Positions 35,047 to 43,754 of a DNA stretch of 64,000 bases are shown here, one piece after another. Position numbers and translations under genes: made by a program. Below the pieces are notes generated by a model. That model searched no databases. It was not told the origin of the DNA and saw only the letters and a program-made list of their open reading frames with translations. This stretch comes from Trichococcus pasteurii. GTDB lineage: Bacteria > Bacillota > Bacilli > Lactobacillales > Aerococcaceae. The stretch covers positions 1 to 64,000 of the forward strand of contig NZ_FONM01000010.1 in the NCBI RefSeq assembly GCF_900112935.1. The letters are read 5' to 3'. Every line of letters starts with the position of its first letter. Within the stretch, counting starts at the first letter, position 1.

Positions 35047-35958
35047 TTATCCCATGACCGCCAAAACGAGCGGCAGCGCGAAGATTCCGATCAGGATGGA
35101 AACGGAATTCATGAAGGCGGAGGTTTCGACGTCCCCGCCTGCTTCGTCGGTGAATCCGGTCGCCATGGATGCGATCGGCGAAAAGAACAGCATGCAGAGG
35201 ATCGTCTTCACGACCATTGATACCGGCAGGAAGAGCACGGTCAGGATGGAGAAAATCAGCGAAAAGCCGTAGCGGATGGCCAAGTATTTGAAGGCCAGCT
35301 TGAAGCGGTGCGCATCCAAGCCCAATTCCAAACCGATTCCGATCATCAGCATCGCCAGGAATGTGTTGGCGCCGCCCACCGTGGACGTAAAGGTGATGAC
35401 CTCATCCGGTAATTGCAGCCCGAGGAGGCGCATCAGCAACAGGATCAAGTATGTATCGAACAACGGCGAAAGAAACATGAGTTTGAGGAAGCCGCCTAAG
35501 GTTGTTTTTTGCTTCTCATCCGCAACAGAACGGGACCAACCATAGCCAATTCCGGCAGCTCCGAATGAATTGCCGACATCGAAAAGGGATGCGAAAATGA
35601 TCGACTGCGGGCCCATCAATCCGGCGATATATGGCATCGCAAAGGCCCCGACATTGTAGCTGCCGAGGTTGATGATTCCGAAAGCCTGCGCTATACCGCC
35701 TTTCCGTTGGTTCACCAGATAGCCGGTGATTTGCAGGATCAAGTTAGCGAGGAGGCCGATTGCGGTCAAAAACAGCAAGTTGGAGGTGATGTCGAACGTG
35801 TTGAAACTGGTGATCAGTGCGCAGGGCAACGTGATCCGCAGTACGATTTTCGAAAATTTCGGAAAATCAGCTGCGCTCACCCACCCGATCCGTTTGATGA
35901 CGTAGCCGATCACGATGATCAAAATCAATGATGCGGCTTTTGCTGCTATTTCCCCCAT
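35047..35958 (-). CDS. AEC family (auxin efflux carrier-like) permease
   Basis: Integral membrane protein of 303 residues with about ten helices. KIVLRITLPCALITSF and LGSYNVGAFAMPYI are the AEC signature regions of the first half, and FLAMLMIGIGLEL of the second. Its first half is closer to malate/malonate permease types than is the other AEC protein of this window (6451-7407). Substrate unknown. AGGGGGAACG precedes the ATG. Single gene with a terminator and a hairpin array downstream. Confidence 0.85.
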   Translation of the reverse strand: MGEIAAKAASLILIIVIGYVIKRIGWVSAADFPKFSKIVLRITLPCALITSFNTFDITSNLLFLTAIGLLANLILQITGYLVNQRKGGIAQAFGIINLGSYNVGAFAMPYIAGLMGPQSIIFASLFDVGNSFGAAGIGYGWSRSVADEKQKTTLGGFLKLMFLSPLFDTYLILLLMRLLGLQLPDEVITFTSTVGGANTFLAMLMIGIGLELGLDAHRFKLAFKYLAIRYGFSLIFSILTVLFLPVSMVVKTILCMLFFSPIASMATGFTDEAGGDVETSAFMNSVSILIGIFALPLVLAVMG

Positions 35959-36074
35959 TACGTTCCCCCTGCTCGCGTTTTTCCTTAATTATAACAAAAA
36001 AATGCCTTCGCATATGTTCTTTCTTTATTTTGTAATCGCGTTACCGATTCCTTTGCATCCTCTATCAGAGCATT

Positions 36075-36124
36075 CAAAAAAGTTCCGCCCGCACCAATAT
36101 GAATCGGGGGGACGGAACTTTTTC
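36075..36124 (-). terminator. Terminator of the carbonic anhydrase gene
   Basis: AAAAAGTTCCG(C)CC pairs with GGGACGGAACTTTTT; both strands end in a T run. Confidence 0.85.
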
Positions 36125-36157
36125 AGCCAAGGCGATCAAATCGCCAAAACAGGCTCG

Positions 36158-36976
36158 TTATTCTTCATATTTCAGAACGGAACGCTCGCCCAATGGTTGG
36201 ACCTCTCTGTTGTTGCCTTCATAGTATTCGTTGAAGGCTGCAATTTGTTCCGCGGAAACTTCCACAGGGTTCGCCATCACGTACCACTCGACATTTTCGG
36301 TCAGCGGCGGTGTCGTCAAGGAACCTAGGTAATGGTAGTAGCTTTTGTTGGCTGGAAGTAGCTCGGCAACGTTCAGGCTGAGGCCGCTCGCAACGTCTGA
36401 TTCTTCGTTTGCCTGCACATCATCCAGGATCGCCTGGAAGGCAGCGTTCTCTGTTCCTTCTTTAAAGAAGACCGCGATGACCGCCAAGCGTCCGTCCTGT
36501 GCCTTGTGGACAAAATGCAGTTCGATCGGGAAACTTTCGCCATCCACTGTATGCTCGCTCGGGGAATGCAGATGGAATTGCGCCAGTTCAAAACTGCGTC
36601 CGGCAATCGTCGCCTGCCCGCCGTCCTCGATTTCGATGCTGTGCCCGTTGTCGACCACATCGATGATCTCTTCCGCATAGTCCAACGTCAGGGAGCCATC
36701 TTCGACCATCGCTTCGGCTGCACTCGTTTCGATATTGATCGGGGATTGCATCTCGCCGGATTCGAAGTCCCACTCATCCTGGTTCTCGTAATCCAAATAC
36801 GCTTCAGTTGCTGCTTCGGTTGTTTCTTCAACTACCGCTTCGGAAGTCTGTTCCGTCGTCTCCTGCACGCTGCTGTCCGTTTCCGCCGTTTGTTCTTGGC
36901 CGCAGCCGCTCAATCCCAATAAGGCGAACGCCCCCAGAACCGCCAAATATTTTTTTAATCCTTTTGCATCATTCAT
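36158..36976 (-). CDS. Alpha-class carbonic anhydrase lipoprotein
   Basis: Protein of 272 residues with lipobox LSGC, a Glu/Thr-rich linker (about 25-60) and an alpha-carbonic anhydrase domain. QSPINIE marks its start; zinc ligands are the two His of QFHLHSPSEH and the His of ELHFVHK; LTTPPLTENVEWYVM is the conserved substrate-pocket strand. It interconverts CO2 and bicarbonate at the outer membrane face. I start at 36976, after GAGGAGGAAG. It is a single gene. Alpha-class enzymes are less common in Bacillota than beta or gamma classes. Confidence 0.92.
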   Translation of the reverse strand: MNDAKGLKKYLAVLGAFALLGLSGCGQEQTAETDSSVQETTEQTSEAVVEETTEAATEAYLDYENQDEWDFESGEMQSPINIETSAAEAMVEDGSLTLDYAEEIIDVVDNGHSIEIEDGGQATIAGRSFELAQFHLHSPSEHTVDGESFPIELHFVHKAQDGRLAVIAVFFKEGTENAAFQAILDDVQANEESDVASGLSLNVAELLPANKSYYHYLGSLTTPPLTENVEWYVMANPVEVSAEQIAAFNEYYEGNNREVQPLGERSVLKYEE

Positions 36977-37167
36977 TTTTCGATCTTCCTCCTCTAACGC
37001 AATATCCATTTATTATATAATAATCCGCAATTAAATTATCGAATCAATCGAGAAAAACAATAAATCAATAGAGAATCCCTTTCGTGCCCTATGTTCAAAA
37101 GGATATTGCGATGAGAGGACTGGCGGGGCTATCCCGTCCCATGTGCGGTTCCGGATGTCGTCAACAG

Positions 37168-38511
37168 CTAGTTGCCGAGGATTTCCGCGATGGCCTCGGC
37201 GCAGATAACGACTGCTTCATCCAGTTCGGCTTCGGTTATCGTCAGCGGCGGATTGAAATAGAGCACATTGCCGAGCGGGCGCAGGATCAAGCCTTTCTCC
37301 AAAGCCTTTTTGTAAATCTGATAGCCGATCCGCAGATCCGCGTCAAACGCGGTCTTCGCCTGCTTGTCGGTCACCAGCTCGATGGCATGGATGAGGCCGA
37401 TATGGCGGATTTCGCCCACGTTCGGGTGGTCCAGCAGCGTTTCGTTCAGACGCTTGGTCAGATGTTCGGCGCGGACGGCGGCTTTTTCAAGGATCCGCTC
37501 TTCGCGGAGCACCTTCTGGACCGCCAGCGCCGCTGAGCAGCCCAGCGGATTGCCGCTGTAGGTGTGGCTGTGCATAAAGGCCTTGCCTTCGCTGTATTCG
37601 GCGTAGAAAGCATCGTAGATTTTGTCCGTCGTGATCGTGATCGCCATCGGCAAGTAGCCGCCGGTGAGCCCTTTGGAGACGCACATGATGTCGGGGCTGA
37701 CGCCGGCATGGTCGAAGGCGAACATCTTGCCGGTCCGGCCGAAACCGGTCGCGATTTCGTCAGCGATCAGCAGGACACCGTAAAGGTCGCAGAGTGCACG
37801 CAGTTTTTTCAGATACAGCGGCGGATAGATGCGCATGCCCGCGCTGCCTTGCACCAAAGGCTCGACGATCATGGCGCAGGTTTCGTCACCGTAGTCCGCA
37901 AAGGCTTTTTCGGCATAAGCAAAACATTCGCAATTGCAGCTGTCCCGGTTTTGCTTGAACGGGCACCTGTAGCAATCCGGCGCCTCGATCTGGTTTGTGT
38001 CCATCAGCATCGGCTTGTACATTTTGGCGTACAGATCCATGCTGCCGACAGCCAGCGCCCCCAAGGTTTCGCCGTGGTACCCTTCGGTCAAGCACATGAA
38101 TTTTGTCTTCTCCTTGTGGCCGGTCTGGTATTGGTACTGGAAGCTCATCTTCAGCGCGCATTCCACAGCCGCAGATCCGTTGTCGGAAAAGTTGAACTTC
38201 GAGAGTCCGGCCGGGATGATCTCCATCAGCTGTTCGCACAAAGCGATCGCCGGTTCATGCGAAAAGTTCGCGAAAATCACATGCTCCAGCCGGCCAATCT
38301 GGTCGATGAGTGCTGCGTTGATCGTTGGATTGCAATGCCCCAGCAGGTTGCACCACCACGAGCTGACGATGTCAAGGTACGCTTTCCCTTCCTTGTCGTA
38401 AAGAAACACGCCTTCGCCCCGGTCGATGATGACCGGCTTGAGTTCCTCATAATCCTTCATCTGCGAGCAAGGGTGCCAGATGTATTTCAGGTCCTTTTCG
38501 ACTAGATCCAT
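37168..38511 (-). CDS. bioA: Adenosylmethionine-8-amino-7-oxononanoate aminotransferase
   Basis: Protein of 447 residues, a class III aminotransferase. DLKYIWHPCSQMKDYE at the start is diagnostic for BioA; K in CVSKGLTGGYLPM binds PLP, and LIADEIATGFGRTG holds the cofactor Asp. It converts KAPA to DAPA with S-adenosylmethionine (or lysine) as donor. A Cys-rich insertion (CYRCPFKQNRDSCNCECF, about 200-218) resembles the one in BioK/BioA types of Bacillota. The ATG at 38511 is 10 bp after the bioD stop. Last gene of bioYBDA; no bioF or bioW is present here. Confidence 0.92.
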   Translation of the reverse strand: MDLVEKDLKYIWHPCSQMKDYEELKPVIIDRGEGVFLYDKEGKAYLDIVSSWWCNLLGHCNPTINAALIDQIGRLEHVIFANFSHEPAIALCEQLMEIIPAGLSKFNFSDNGSAAVECALKMSFQYQYQTGHKEKTKFMCLTEGYHGETLGALAVGSMDLYAKMYKPMLMDTNQIEAPDCYRCPFKQNRDSCNCECFAYAEKAFADYGDETCAMIVEPLVQGSAGMRIYPPLYLKKLRALCDLYGVLLIADEIATGFGRTGKMFAFDHAGVSPDIMCVSKGLTGGYLPMAITITTDKIYDAFYAEYSEGKAFMHSHTYSGNPLGCSAALAVQKVLREERILEKAAVRAEHLTKRLNETLLDHPNVGEIRHIGLIHAIELVTDKQAKTAFDADLRIGYQIYKKALEKGLILRPLGNVLYFNPPLTITEAELDEAVVICAEAIAEILGN

Positions 38512-38521
38512 CCGACAGCCC

Positions 38522-39214
38522 CTATCCATACAATCCGGCCAGTGTCGCCGCATCGATGGCGATGGCCGCTTCATCCTTTTTCACACAGGCAATGACGGGC
38601 ACGCGGGTGAGAATCTCGACCATTTTCTTGTTGTCGCGCATCACCGCATCGGCCGCGTCGTAGCGGTTCAGGATGATCCCCTTCACCGGGATGCCGCGCC
38701 TTTTCATGTAGTCGACCGTGAGCACAGTCGCATTGATTGTGCCGAGGCCAGCATCAGCGACGACGAGGGCGCTCAACCCCAAAGCCGTAATCACATCCTC
38801 AAGCAAAAGCTGCGCATCGTCGTCGTAGCGGAGCGGGCAGACGATGCCGCCACTGCCTTCCATCGTGACGTAGTCGTATCGGGCCAGCGCCTGTTGATAA
38901 GCGGCCATCACGACAGCCATTTTGACGGGATTGCCCTCCAGCTGCGCGGCCAAGTGCGGCGAGACAGCCTTTTCGTAGACGTAGGAAACGAAATTTCCCG
39001 TTTCCTCTTCGGCTATTCCCGCAACATCCGCGACGTAGCCAGCATCCCCGGCGCGGAAGCCTGCCGCTGTCTTTTCGACTCCGCTGAGCGCGGCCTTGTA
39101 ATATCCGGCGGAATGACCGGCTTCGCGCAATTTTTTGACGATCAGCGCCGTGACATAAGTCTTCCCGACATCCGTCCCGGTCGCAGTGATGAACAACCCT
39201 TTCCCATCAGTCAT
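38522..39214 (-). CDS. bioD: ATP-dependent dethiobiotin synthetase
   Basis: Protein of 230 residues. P-loop GTDVGKT at 13-19, then YYKAALSG (the Lys that binds carbamate) and EGSGGIVCPL are the BioD motifs. It closes the ureido ring of dethiobiotin from DAPA, CO2 and ATP. Its start overlaps the end of bioB by 8 bp, so the two are translationally coupled. Confidence 0.93.
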   Translation of the reverse strand: MTDGKGLFITATGTDVGKTYVTALIVKKLREAGHSAGYYKAALSGVEKTAAGFRAGDAGYVADVAGIAEEETGNFVSYVYEKAVSPHLAAQLEGNPVKMAVVMAAYQQALARYDYVTMEGSGGIVCPLRYDDDAQLLLEDVITALGLSALVVADAGLGTINATVLTVDYMKRRGIPVKGIILNRYDAADAVMRDNKKMVEILTRVPVIACVKKDEAAIAIDAATLAGLYG

Positions 39215-40178
39215 CGCGCAGTACCACCTCGTAACCGAGTTCGCCCAGCATGCGCATGTCCTGTTCGATCGTGATGCCGTCCGTCGTCAGCATATCGCCG
39301 GAAATGGCCGCATTGGCGCCGGAAAGGAAGCACTGCCTGCCTTTATCCGCAAGCAGCCCCCTTCCGCCGGCCAAGCGGATATAGGCATCGGGAACCAGCA
39401 TCCGGAAAATCGCGATGATGCGAATCATCTCGGCGTCGCCGACGACTTCGTTTTCTTCGAATGGCGTGCCCGGAATGGGACTCAGCAGGTTGACCGGAAT
39501 CGAGCGGATGCCCATTTCGCGCAGATCAATGGCCATATCAATGCGGTCCTCCATCGTTTCGCCCAAGCCGATGATGCCGCCGCTGCAGACGGTCAGACCA
39601 GCCTGTTGCGCGGCGCGGATGGCAGCGATTTTGTCGTCGTAAGTATGGGTCGTGCAGACATTCGGGAAGTTCCGCCGCGAAGTTTCCAGATTGTTGTGGA
39701 CGCGCGTCAATCCGGCCTGCTTCAGTTTGGCGAATTCCGGTTCCTCCAAAAGTCCGAACGAGCCGCAGAGCGCGATGTCCGATTCCTTTTGGACTGCTTC
39801 CAGGCTTTCGCAGACCCTGTCCACTTCCTTAGGGGACAAGGCTCTGCCCGAGGTCACGATGGAATAACGCAGCACGCCGCGCTCTTCGTTGTATTTCGCC
39901 TGCTCGACGATCGTTTCCGATCCGATGAGCGAGTAAGCATCCACTTTCGTGCGGTAATAGCGGGATTGGGCGCAGAACTTGCAGTTTTCCGAGCATTTTC
40001 CGCTCTTGCCATTGATGATTGTACAGACGTCGAACACATTTCCGCAGAAATGCGCGCGCACCTCATTGGCGGCTGCGCAAAGTTCTTCGAGCGGCACTTC
40101 CGTCAAAGTCATGGCTTCCTGCTTGGTGAGGCGTCCGCCGGCGTAAAGCTTGTTTTTGATTGCTTCCATTGTCGTCAT
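39207..40178 (-). CDS. bioB: Biotin synthase
   Basis: Protein of 323 residues, a radical SAM enzyme. The 4Fe-4S cluster cysteines are C62, C66 and C69 (KCSENCKFCAQS). YSIVTSGR, GICSGGII-like VCSGGIIGLGE and the second-cluster region follow the BioB pattern. It inserts sulfur into dethiobiotin. GGAAGG precedes the ATG, 20 bp after the bioY stop. Second gene of bioYBDA. Confidence 0.93.
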   Translation of the reverse strand: MTTMEAIKNKLYAGGRLTKQEAMTLTEVPLEELCAAANEVRAHFCGNVFDVCTIINGKSGKCSENCKFCAQSRYYRTKVDAYSLIGSETIVEQAKYNEERGVLRYSIVTSGRALSPKEVDRVCESLEAVQKESDIALCGSFGLLEEPEFAKLKQAGLTRVHNNLETSRRNFPNVCTTHTYDDKIAAIRAAQQAGLTVCSGGIIGLGETMEDRIDMAIDLREMGIRSIPVNLLSPIPGTPFEENEVVGDAEMIRIIAIFRMLVPDAYIRLAGGRGLLADKGRQCFLSGANAAISGDMLTTDGITIEQDMRMLGELGYEVVLRDD

Positions 40179-40197
40179 TTTCGTAGTCCTTCCTTTC

Positions 40198-40797
40198 CTA
40201 GAGCCCTTTTCTGATGACCGGGATCAGCCGTTTGCCGAGTGATGCTCCCAGGAAGCAGAGCGCGATGTCACCGGGCACTGACAAAACGAAGCCGTACAGG
40301 AACAACGGTCCCATCGCGATCGGGGCACCGATGACGTAATTACAGATGATGTAGTAATAGATCAACCCAAACACATACACGATGCCCAGACCGGTCAGGC
40401 TGGCCAATAGCAGTCGATTGAATGATGGTTGTGCCACCTTATGCGCGATCACGCCTGTCACATAAGTGCCGACGCAAAAGCCGATCAAGTATCCGAAGCT
40501 CGGTTTCAGGATATAGCCGATGCCGCCGCCTTCAGCGAACACGGGCAAGCCGGCCAGACCCATCAGCAGATAAAGCGACACGCTCGTTGCCCCGAGCCTT
40601 CCACCCAATAACACACCGGCCAGCATCGTGAACAGGAATTGCAGCGTGAACGGCACGACCGGCACCGGCACGCGGATAAAGGCGCCGACTGCGATCAGGG
40701 CGGCGAACAAGGCGCACAGGACCATCTCCTTCGTAGTCAGTTTGCTGCTGGCTCGCTCTTCATTTTTTACGGATAAAATAGTCTCTTTTTCGCTCAT
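40198..40797 (-). CDS. bioY: Biotin transporter BioY
   Basis: Protein of 199 residues with six membrane helices. FIRVPVPVVPFTLQFLFTMLAGVLLGGRLGA and YLLMGLAGLPVFAEGGG are the BioY signature, and the family is the S component of ECF-type biotin uptake. Among several Met codons I prefer 40797, seven bases after GGAG. The presence of both import and the late synthesis genes suggests that pimelate-derived intermediates (KAPA or DAPA) are supplied from elsewhere. A probable BirA site overlaps the promoter. Confidence 0.9.
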   Translation of the reverse strand: MSEKETILSVKNEERASSKLTTKEMVLCALFAALIAVGAFIRVPVPVVPFTLQFLFTMLAGVLLGGRLGATSVSLYLLMGLAGLPVFAEGGGIGYILKPSFGYLIGFCVGTYVTGVIAHKVAQPSFNRLLLASLTGLGIVYVFGLIYYYIICNYVIGAPIAMGPLFLYGFVLSVPGDIALCFLGASLGKRLIPVIRKGL

Positions 40798-40836
40798 CAT
40801 CATTCTCCATTCGTTCTGATATTGTACTTGCATCAA

Positions 40837-40889
40837 TAATTACATAGGCGGAAAACTATGTCAACCACATAAATTCAATGGGTAACAAT
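40837..40889 (-). promoter_or_regulatory. bioY promoter with BirA-like operator
   Basis: On the minus strand TTGACA (40859-40864) and TAATTA (40837-40842), 16-bp spacer. Half-sites ATTGTTACCC (40880-40889) and GGTTGACATA (40857-40866) flank a 13-bp gap and resemble the BirA site TTGTTAACC-N14/15-GGTTAACAA with mismatches in the right half. Repression by biotinyl-BirA is likely. Confidence 0.55.
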
Positions 40890-40982
40890 GAAAAGGAATG
40901 AGAAAACGTACACCTCTTACGATTTGGGTGTTATTGGAGCGGTTGCACAGATTTGCACTTTTTCTGTTTTTAGCGTACGAAC

Positions 40983-41023
40983 CAAAAAAAGACCCGTAAG
41001 CAAAATTTGCTTACGGGCTTTTA
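40983..41023 (-). terminator. Terminator of the lacI-family gene
   Basis: GACCCGTAAGCAAA pairs with TTTGCTTACGGG(C); T run on the minus strand from 40983-40989. Confidence 0.88.
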
Positions 41024-41059
41024 ATTGTTGAAATCTGTTGCTAGTCGTATAGGCTGGGG

Positions 41060-42040
41060 CTATTCTTTTCTCATTGTCGATTCCCGGATCAACAGCTCAT
41101 TGTCCAGTGTTTGGATCTGGGCGACTTCTTTTTTCAAAATCAATTCCATCAGGATTTTCGCCGCCAATTCGCCGGATTCCATGAACGGATAATGAACCGT
41201 GGTGATGCGCGGATAGACCGCCTCGGTGATTTCGTAGCCCCCGAAGCCCGCCAAGGAAAGCTGATCCGGTATTTCGATCTGCAGTTCGTGGGCCGCGCGC
41301 ATGATCCCGATCGCGATATTGTCGGTCGCGCCGATCACGAAGGTCGCTTTTGATTGCGGCAGGATTTCCAGCGCCTTTTCGTAGGCGTCCTTCATGGCAA
41401 AGCTCGTTTTGACAAAAGTATAGTCGATGTCGTGGCCTTCGAAAGCCCGCTCGATGCCGTTGCGCCGGGTCACCCCGACCGCCTTATCGGATTCGTCGAC
41501 CCCGAAGACAAGGATGTTGTTGTGCCCGTTCGCCACCGCATAGGAGCCGACCGAATGGCCCGCCTTTTCGTCATCATGGATGATGCAGTGGAAATCGGGA
41601 TGCGATTGCCCGACGATGACGACAGGAACATCAGCATCTTCGAATGCCTTCACATGAGCCGGCGTGATGGCCGCCGCGAAGAAGACGATGCCGTCGACGC
41701 GCTGCTTCGCCAAGGTGGAGATGGCTTCAATTTCGCGCTCGCGGCTCTGATCCGCATTCGTGATCAACAATTGGTTTTTGGAAAGGCGCAGGCTGTTCTC
41801 CAAGCCCCGCAACGCTTCATTCGTCGCAAAGGAATTCAGACGCGGAATGATCGTCCCGACCATGTGCGTTCGCTTCGCTTTCAGGCTTTGGGCAAATTTA
41901 TTCGGTTTATAGTCGTTCTCGGCAACGATTTCATCCAGTTTCGCCTTTGTTTTTTCGCTGACCGCCCCGCCGTTCAGATAGCGGGAAACGGTGCTCTTCG
42001 CCACACCTGCCATTTTGGCGATGTCATTGATGGTGACCAT
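41060..42040 (-). CDS. LacI family transcriptional regulator
   Basis: Protein of 326 residues. Residues 1-50 form a LacI helix-turn-helix and hinge (TINDIAKMAGVAKSTVSRYLNGGAVSEKTKAKL), followed by a sugar-binding domain. The recognition helix segment STVSRYLN and general length fit repressors of sugar genes such as ScrR. It is the only LacI-family gene in the window, so it is a candidate binder of the five GGAACCGGTTCC-like sites 12-15 kb away, but regulators are usually closer to their targets. The start at 42040 gives the usual MVTINDIAK; ATG 42049 is too near the ribosome site. Confidence 0.85.
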   Translation of the reverse strand: MVTINDIAKMAGVAKSTVSRYLNGGAVSEKTKAKLDEIVAENDYKPNKFAQSLKAKRTHMVGTIIPRLNSFATNEALRGLENSLRLSKNQLLITNADQSREREIEAISTLAKQRVDGIVFFAAAITPAHVKAFEDADVPVVIVGQSHPDFHCIIHDDEKAGHSVGSYAVANGHNNILVFGVDESDKAVGVTRRNGIERAFEGHDIDYTFVKTSFAMKDAYEKALEILPQSKATFVIGATDNIAIGIMRAAHELQIEIPDQLSLAGFGGYEITEAVYPRITTVHYPFMESGELAAKILMELILKKEVAQIQTLDNELLIRESTMRKE

Positions 42041-42217
42041 AATTAGCATGCACCCCTTTCTTGTGTTGCATAGCGGACTTTGTTCCGTATCCGCATACAT
42101 ATTCGTTCTCTGTCTTTGATTATACAGGTGCGCGGGGTTCGCCGCAACGGACCGGGGAAGGAAATCTGCCTGTTGGGACTAGCGAACGCGCGAGTGGACG
42201 CAGTTCGCAGCGCTGTC

Positions 42218-42244
42218 CTCCGGCGACCGTCGGCTTGGCCGGAG
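42218..42244. repeat. Single family A hairpin
   Basis: CTCCGGCGA at 42218 pairs with the right arm ending CCGGAG at 42244. It has the stem of the family A arrays at 4.5, 30.3, 34.9 and 61.8 kb, but I find only one clear unit. GC-rich sequence upstream (42130-42215) may be a decayed partner. Confidence 0.6.
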
Positions 42245-42263
42245 TTCCCGTCTGCTTTCCGAT

Positions 42264-42340
42264 CGAACAAAAAAATCCGCACGCCGCCGCGGACAGCCCC
42301 AGCAAGCGCGGTTTCGGGCTGTCCTTCCGGCAGAATGCGG
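42264..42340 (-). terminator. Probable terminator of the helicase gene
   Basis: GGACAGCCC pairs with GGGCTGTCC; beyond it CCGC / GCGG stems lead to a run of seven T on the minus strand (A run 42270-42276). The two-step structure is unusual, so the exact end is uncertain. Confidence 0.5.
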
Positions 42341-42353
42341 AAAGTTTTCCAGT

Positions 42354-43679
42354 TTATTCTGTTGGCTTTTGTTCTGTTGGCTTGCGGCGCGCACCTTTGT
42401 TTTTCAGCGTCTTGGTGCGGACTTTTTTCTTTTTGATTTTCTTGGCTGGCGCTTGCGGGGACGCCTCTTCCTCTTTCAAGGCAGCTTTTTTCTGGATTTT
42501 GGCTGCTTTGGCTGCGGCCGGTTTCTGCGCATCGCGGATGGCGTCACGTGATTCGCGGCTCGGCAGTTCGTTGACGAGCTCACCGCCGTAGATGAAGAAT
42601 TCTTTTACTTCATCCGGATGCGGTGCGAAGCGTTTGATATCGCGACTGTTGCGGTCATTTACGAGTGACAGCACGACCCCTTTTTTGCCCATCCGGCCCG
42701 TACGTCCGGAGCGGTGCAAGTAGGTTTCCTTCGAAAGCGGCAGATCGTAATGGATGACGTAAGGCAGATCCTGGATGTCGATCCCGCGGGCGGAAACATC
42801 CGTCGTCAGAAGGAAAGTCGCGTTGCCTTTGCGGAATTCTTCCATAGCGCTCTTACGCTGTGCCTTGCCGTAATCGCTGTGCAGCATGCGGACATTGATG
42901 CCCTCGAACTGCAGTTTTCCCGCCAAATAATCAAGTTCTTGCGTAGAATTCACGAAAACGAGCGCCTGCATGCCTTCCAAGTTGCCCAAACGGCGCAGCA
43001 TTTCCGCACGTTTACGCGTCGGCGCCTCGATGAAGCCATGGACAGTCTGGTCCATGAATTGGCCTTCTTTGGTCGTGTCGAACCAAAGCGGCTCCGTATT
43101 GAACCATTTCTGGATATCCTTCAGGTTTTCGCTGTTCGTAGCCGAAAAGAAACCCATCTGGCGGGCACCCGGCATTTTTTTGATCAATTCGCGCAAAGCA
43201 CTCAGATGCTCTTCCTGCATCAAGTAGTCGGCTTCATCCAAGATGACCGTTTTGATGTTGTGCAGTCTGAGTTTTTTCTGGTTGGCCAATTCCAGTAATC
43301 GTCCCGGTGTTCCGACTACGATTTCCGGTTTTTCCTTCAGCTTGTCGATCTGACGGCCCACGTTCGCGCCACCGATGATCACTTGCGCGGTCAAGTCCTT
43401 CAGGGAACCCCATTCCGCCAATACGTGCCCTACTTGGTGCGCCAATTCCTGCGAAGGCACGAGCACCAACAATTGCAATTCCTTGTTGGCATCCGTTTTT
43501 TGCAGCAACGGGATAGCATAAGCCAACGTCTTGCCGGTACCGGTCGGCGATAGGCCAACAACATCCTTGCCTTCCATCAATGGCTTGAAGACATTTTCTT
43601 GGATCGGCGTCGGCAGCTGAAAACTCATCTCGTTCCAGTATTTCTCGAATGGCATTGCCATTTCTTCCATCATCATCAT
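42354..43679 (-). CDS. DEAD-box ATP-dependent RNA helicase
   Basis: Protein of 441 residues. Motif I SPTGTGKT at 44-51, Q-motif region LPTPIQ, motif II DEAD, SAT, then the second RecA domain with ARGIDIQ and HRSGRTGRMG. After about residue 375 a Lys/Ala-rich basic tail of some 65 residues (KKIKKKKVRTKTLKNKGARRK) probably binds RNA. It unwinds short duplexes in rRNA or mRNA, and relatives act in ribosome assembly or cold adaptation. GAGGAAAT precedes the first ATG. Confidence 0.92.
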   Translation of the reverse strand: MMMMEEMAMPFEKYWNEMSFQLPTPIQENVFKPLMEGKDVVGLSPTGTGKTLAYAIPLLQKTDANKELQLLVLVPSQELAHQVGHVLAEWGSLKDLTAQVIIGGANVGRQIDKLKEKPEIVVGTPGRLLELANQKKLRLHNIKTVILDEADYLMQEEHLSALRELIKKMPGARQMGFFSATNSENLKDIQKWFNTEPLWFDTTKEGQFMDQTVHGFIEAPTRKRAEMLRRLGNLEGMQALVFVNSTQELDYLAGKLQFEGINVRMLHSDYGKAQRKSAMEEFRKGNATFLLTTDVSARGIDIQDLPYVIHYDLPLSKETYLHRSGRTGRMGKKGVVLSLVNDRNSRDIKRFAPHPDEVKEFFIYGGELVNELPSRESRDAIRDAQKPAAAKAAKIQKKAALKEEEASPQAPAKKIKKKKVRTKTLKNKGARRKPTEQKPTE

Positions 43680-43754
43680 TTATTTCCTCATTTCTTATAA
43701 TGCAGCCTGTTTTTAGGCTGCGGTGCATACCTCGCGCGGAAGCATCCGTCCGAC

